This document shows, piece after piece, positions 60,114 to 64,000 of a stretch of 64,000 nt of DNA (positions are counted from its first letter, which is position 1; each line of letters opens with the position of its first letter). Under the pieces are notes generated by a model that was not told where the DNA came from, made no database searches, and worked only from the letters and a program-made list of their open reading frames with translations. Source of the stretch: Corallochytrium limacisporum (Eukaryota; Opisthokonta); NCBI GenBank assembly GCA_002811645.1, contig PDIP01000032.1:231187-295186 (forward strand). The letters are read 5' to 3'. A program made the position numbers and the translations under genes.

Positions 60114-60643
60114 ACATATCACCCCTTACGGACGCGTGCATTACATCTGCCAGCTGCATGATCAAGGTTCCGGCCGGAGCGTAGGGGATGTCGCCTCCCT
60201 GATCCTACTGAAAAGCTAGGAGCGGGGCTATTGTGCAGGAACAGTGGGTCAATCCGTTCGGATGCCGACACAGTGCCCTTCCCAAGTGATTTGGAACCTC
60301 TCTACAGACGGTTCATTCACTATAAGATGGGCCAGACCCGCATCGAGGGGTCATAATTTCCCCCGATATTTTTTTCTTCTGCACTGCCGCAGTCTTTTTT
60401 CCCCAATCGCTGCGGTAGCGAATGTTCAGTCACTTCAGCGCTAACTAAAGGCTTGCAACTGCCCCTCTCTGCCGGTTGTGCAACGGAGAGCAGTCTGAAA
60501 GTCGGGGGAAGAGGGGGGAGGGGACGTCATGCGTTACTCGATTTCCAATGGAAAGTTGTGGGAGTATAGAGATAGGGGGCCTACGCAGAGCCGCCTATAA
60601 GCTGGTGGGGGTGTGTCACGGTGCCGGCCCCCGGGGGGGGGGG

Positions 60644-60851
60644 NNNNNNNNNNNNNNNNNNNNNNNNNNNNNNNNNNNNNNNNNNNNNNNNNNNNNNNNN
60701 NNNNNNNNNNNNNNNNNNNNNNNNNNNNNNNNNNNNNNNNNNNNNNNNNNNNNNNNNNNNNNNNNNNNNNNNNNNNNNNNNNNNNNNNNNNNNNNNNNNN
60801 NNNNNNNNNNNNNNNNNNNNNNNNNNNNNNNNNNNNNNNNNNNNNNNNNNN
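60644..60851. other. assembly gap of 208 N
   Basis: Unsequenced stretch. The left flank ends in five C and eleven G; the right flank begins GGGTTGGGTTG. The real gap length and content are unknown, and frames reported across it are meaningless. Confidence 1.
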
Positions 60852-61055
60852 GGGTTGGGTTGCCCTTTACCTGCGAGCGCATAATATTTTCCTCTCGCCG
60901 CCGTACCAGTGCTGAGCAGCGCAGGACTGGGGCGAGCCTGCGGAAGAGCCAGACCCGTGGGTATTTTAGGATCCGAGGGGTTTGATTGCAATCCATGGTC
61001 CGGACAACTTTGGGTCAAATATTCTTATATAGACCAACAGCTTACGCATGAAGAC

Positions 61056-61355
61056 ATGTCGCCGGGAGTGAGCAATACAGACGGATTAGCGAAGAGGAAA
61101 CTCTCGCAGTTCTCAACAGGAGCAGACCAGGAACGGGAAGAGACTGGAGACACCCAGGAAAAGATCGCAACAGAGGCAATTTTGAATGCACAGGCAATCG
61201 CAGAAGATGAGCCATGGGAACGCCGTCAGGTGGAGGAATTCGTTGAGGCAGTAGAAGCTTCGCGGGGAAAGGTGAGGCAGTTTGACTTCGAGTCTCTTGT
61301 TCCAGTCTTGATATTTGTCATAGTTGCAGGCCTGTACAAATTGCTGTTTGGATGA
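61056..61355 (+). CDS. small tail-anchored protein, 99 residues
   Basis: Unrecognised family. The N-terminal ~75 residues are polar and charged (MSPGVSNTDGLAKRKLSQFS, then Glu-rich helix). The last ~20 residues (ESLVPVLIFVIVAGLYKLLF) form one membrane span ending at the C-terminus, the classic tail-anchored topology inserted after translation into ER or mitochondrial outer membrane. The ATG at 61056 is chosen because the frame upstream reads like leader sequence. An out-of-frame ATG at 61048 would open an 8-codon overlapping ORF if transcribed. It converges with the LtrA gene (106 bp). Confidence 0.6.
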   Translation: MSPGVSNTDGLAKRKLSQFSTGADQEREETGDTQEKIATEAILNAQAIAEDEPWERRQVEEFVEAVEASRGKVRQFDFESLVPVLIFVIVAGLYKLLFG

Positions 61356-61461
61356 ACTGGAATGTAACTTAATATATATATATAGCATGATAAATGATAT
61401 AAATTTAGAGTGGGAAATGTACGGTAAAAATGCCTGAAATGTCAATGGGAAGCTATGAATG

Positions 61462-63318
61462 TTACAGTTCAGGCTCAATACAAGCTTGGCTATCGGTGGT
61501 CTTGACCGTCGGGTCAAGAGAAGCAACATCAGAGAGAGTATTACTGGGGTCGACGTGGTTCGTCTTGCAGTGCTTCTCACAACATGATCTGGCAAATGCA
61601 CCTCCCAATTCTACCAAAGTCTGGGCGTTGCAGATGATGGAGACAACCATGACCAGCCCAAAGTTACTCAAATCTTCGGGGTCTACTAGAGCCAGCAGAC
61701 CACAAACCAGGCCTGTGATGAAGCGACCGCCAAGGCGGATAATCCGAGCCCGTTTTTGCCCAAAAGCCTTATCCTGGGACTCATGCGACCATGCCATTAC
61801 TAGTAATGTGGCAAACACCACAGCAATGCTGACACAATACACAGTGCGCACTGGGGTGTAATTAGGCTCAGTGCCGGCGCCACCTTCTTCAGCTGCTGCA
61901 CGGCGGTTGAGTCCACCATTTCCACCGTACGTCTCCTCAGCATCGACCAAGAAGCCTAGGGCAGCGCCGCCACTGATAGCTGCACCGTGTAAAAAGAAAT
62001 GAGCGTAGTTCCAAATGAGGGCAGTATGTGTAGACTTGCGGAGAGCATGAGTATATACTTGACTGGCATCCGCATCGAAGTAGATGTACTGAATGCTGAA
62101 AGCCGTGAGCAAGCCAAGAGCGGCCATAGCAAAGGCGCGGTCTGGAGTGCTGCTGCTAGCAACGTAGAGGACAGCCACAATAGTTTCTCCCAGGGCAATA
62201 ATGGTCATGAGGCCATTGCGTTCAACGTGATGCTCCAGACGAAGTGCAGGGCGGATATCAGTCTTCACCCATGCTCTAAACCCCATGCGGATGGCAAGCA
62301 CGCCCAGAATATCGTAACTGACGGCTACCCACAGAATCGCTTGGATCACATCAAAATCACCGTCACCAACGCAAACAAGGGCATAGAGCGTTCCTCCCAA
62401 TAAATTTTGCACGACCAGGGTCACCAGCCACTTCTGAATCTCTGGCAAGAAGAAACAGTAGGTAAAGAAGAGTAGTGCAAACAGAAAGCGACTCAAAGCT
62501 ACAAACACGGCAAAACCATTTGCAGTCACGCCGAACGCACCTTCGGCCATCACACCCATACCCACCAGGGTCAACATCAGCAGATATAGGAAGCTCTTGA
62601 AGTAAAAATCGTTCGGGCTGAATTGGTTCATGATCAGATGAGTCTCAGCCCATGTCTTCCATACAGCCGCAAACGTAATAAAGTACTGCTCAAATCCGCG
62701 ACCGCTGGCGTTATAGGCAAAATGATGCCCAATGACAGCAAACACTGCAACAAAGATCAGATCAAAGAACAGCTCGTCCCAATTGGCCTTTCCTTCACGG
62801 AAACTACGAACAAGTTTACCATCCTTGAAATACTGTTGCAGACGAGGCTTGGAGAAAAACGTGCGTAGGGACGTCTCTTGTTCATCTTCCTCCATCTCTT
62901 CAATTTCAACCGCACCAAACTTCAAGATTTCCCGCTTCTTTTCTTCCACATGCCTGTTCTTCTCTGTCTCCATTTCCTCCCGCTCAGACTGGGCCCGTTC
63001 AAGATCTTCCTGCAACTGCAGTGCCTCCTGCTCTCGTCGCTCACGTTCCAAGTGCATTTCCTTGAGACGCGCTTTCAAGTACTTGATATGTTCCGCTGAG
63101 CCCATGATACATACAGCCTCTGCGTCTGGTGTCGTGAGACCATTACGCACGCTCTGTAGAATCATTCGCTCTTCTTTAATCTTTTCTTGTTCATTTTCAA
63201 CTACATGAATTCGTGTAGTTCCGACTTTGAAATCCTTAGATGCCTTGGCCCGCCATCTACTTGCGGCCTTGACCGCAGCATTTGCTGCAAAGGCCTTTTG
63301 CGCCAGCGAGTCAGCCAT
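61462..63318 (-). CDS. LtrA-family multipass membrane protein with N-terminal coiled coil
   Basis: 618 residues. The N-terminal ~165 residues are hydrophilic, including a coiled coil (about 70-145, rich in E, R, K and L). A low-temperature-requirement A (LtrA) domain follows, starting at WDELFFDLIFVAVFAVIGHH (about 175), with some ten membrane spans. The signature HHVERNGLMTIIALGETIVA (about 363-382) matches the family's ERxGLxxIIxLGE motif. LtrA proteins occur in bacteria and in several fungi and protists; their molecular function is not established. The cytosolic coiled-coil extension is not part of the bacterial family. The ATG at 63318 is the first in frame. A weak 5' UTR intron candidate (GTAGGT ... 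CACTGCAG) lies just upstream. Confidence 0.88.
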   Translation of the reverse strand: MADSLAQKAFAANAAVKAASRWRAKASKDFKVGTTRIHVVENEQEKIKEERMILQSVRNGLTTPDAEAVCIMGSAEHIKYLKARLKEMHLERERREQEALQLQEDLERAQSEREEMETEKNRHVEEKKREILKFGAVEIEEMEEDEQETSLRTFFSKPRLQQYFKDGKLVRSFREGKANWDELFFDLIFVAVFAVIGHHFAYNASGRGFEQYFITFAAVWKTWAETHLIMNQFSPNDFYFKSFLYLLMLTLVGMGVMAEGAFGVTANGFAVFVALSRFLFALLFFTYCFFLPEIQKWLVTLVVQNLLGGTLYALVCVGDGDFDVIQAILWVAVSYDILGVLAIRMGFRAWVKTDIRPALRLEHHVERNGLMTIIALGETIVAVLYVASSSTPDRAFAMAALGLLTAFSIQYIYFDADASQVYTHALRKSTHTALIWNYAHFFLHGAAISGGAALGFLVDAEETYGGNGGLNRRAAAEEGGAGTEPNYTPVRTVYCVSIAVVFATLLVMAWSHESQDKAFGQKRARIIRLGGRFITGLVCGLLALVDPEDLSNFGLVMVVSIICNAQTLVELGGAFARSCCEKHCKTNHVDPSNTLSDVASLDPTVKTTDSQACIEPEL

Positions 63319-64000
63319 GATTCCACTGCAGTGTGATCGACACAGTGAGAGTAATACTGGTTTGAATAGGCTACTTCCGTTCTTCTAATACTATTGTATT
63401 CTATACCTACCGCAGCACCGAATTCTCAGGATCATGACACCATCTACCCAGCCATGTAAGGAGACCTTGGACACCAACTCTGGCTCCACACTCACTCCCC
63501 TTGGCCACCTTGGAACGGCGTCGCAGAAGTGACAGGTCTGGGTGATTGGAGGAACCAATGCTCCATACCATTTTTTCCTGCTAACTCTCCCCACAGCCAT
63601 ATGGAGAGATAGACGTCATTCTGCGCTTGTCCCTTCAAGTCCTGGGTGTTAGCGATCGCTGAGCCACAGAGACCAGCTTCTCCTTTCGGGCCCGAGAGCG
63701 TAAGGGAAAAAAGTATGTCTCGGACCATGCACTGCGGCAGGACAGAGGAAGAAGTCGTATGCACGCTCCAACACATGGACAAAATTTTCCTCAGTTTCAG
63801 TATAGAATGGGCTAGTCCGCGACGATCCGATAAGCTTGAAATCCTCTGAGATGCGAAACCTGTGCTGCTTGTGATCAGCCACACCGAAACCCGCCTTTTT
63901 CCACCCATTTTCAAAGAATTTTCCTGGCGTTCCCCTCCCCCAATCGAATTTTGCTACGCAACGTGCATAGAAAAGCTTCCCACCCAAAGCCGTAGAACGA
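63319..64000. other. upstream region of the LtrA gene
   Basis: No supported gene. Overlapping short frames on both strands have no recognisable features. The window ends within this spacer. Confidence 0.5.

Larger units (their letters stand above)
60010..61055. other. intergenic region containing an assembly gap
   Basis: Holds the kinase 3' end, a G tract at about 60508-60523, a CTATAAG at 60595-60601 that may belong to the promoter of the 99-residue gene, and the N gap. Nothing else identified. Confidence 0.5.

Noticed and set aside
60852-60862. Telomere-like GGGTTGGGTTG next to the gap
   Set aside because: Only two units, flanked by ordinary genes; no tandem array.
60476-61018. ORFs crossing the N gap
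   Set aside because: They consist largely of unknown bases; only the part from 61056 is supported as a gene.

Overview
The window is nuclear DNA of a unicellular eukaryote. The genes are long single-exon reading frames of up to 2,746 codons, there are no operon-type ribosome sites, and one well-supported spliceosomal intron is present (GTAAGT...TACTAAC...CTACAG in a small kinase gene). Gene content is that of the opisthokont/amoebozoan side of the tree: RasGEF, DH-PH RhoGEFs, RhoGAP, CARMIL, a membrane-bound CREB3-like bZIP, a six-BRCT protein and COQ9. A fungal-type cystathionine synthase and an LtrA protein would fit an early-diverging fungus or relative. The sequence alone does not settle the lineage. 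I support 19 protein genes, and no tRNA, rRNA, transposon or CRISPR.  Left part (1-20,200): a PLP-dependent cystathionine gamma-synthase-like enzyme converges on a bacterial-looking TIM-barrel protein. Then come a RasGEF, a 3.3 kb divergent spacer, a 1,410-residue CH-coiled coil-IQ-DH-PH-PH-RhoGAP protein, an ankyrin/coiled-coil protein, a small helical protein that may be an augmin (HAUS2-like) subunit, and an unrecognised 205-residue protein.  Middle (20,401-47,794): a giant protein carries helical regions, a protein kinase domain, a dual-specificity-phosphatase-like fold that has lost its catalytic cysteine and arginine, and a cysteine-rich tail. It is followed by a DH-PH RhoGEF, the membrane bZIP, CARMIL, mitochondrial COQ9, the six-BRCT protein, an 86-residue membrane protein whose stop lies 32 nt before the BRCT start codon, and a GDA1/CD39 apyrase.  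Right part (47,795-64,000): 3 kb of microsatellite and homopolymer-rich spacer, a 1,571-residue ankyrin-like/TKL-type kinase, a 3.4 kb spacer, the spliced 298-residue kinase, a 208-base assembly gap, a 99-residue tail-anchored protein and an LtrA membrane protein.  Convergent neighbours are packed tightly (about 56-253 bp between stops), while divergent starts are usually separated by 2-4 kb. Nearly every upstream region holds a run such as GGGAGGGG or CCCCTCCC a few hundred bases from the start codon. Functionally the window is rich in Ras/Rho signalling and actin regulation (RasGEF, two RhoGEFs, a RhoGAP, CARMIL, three kinases). I see no evidence that these genes form a co-regulated cluster.
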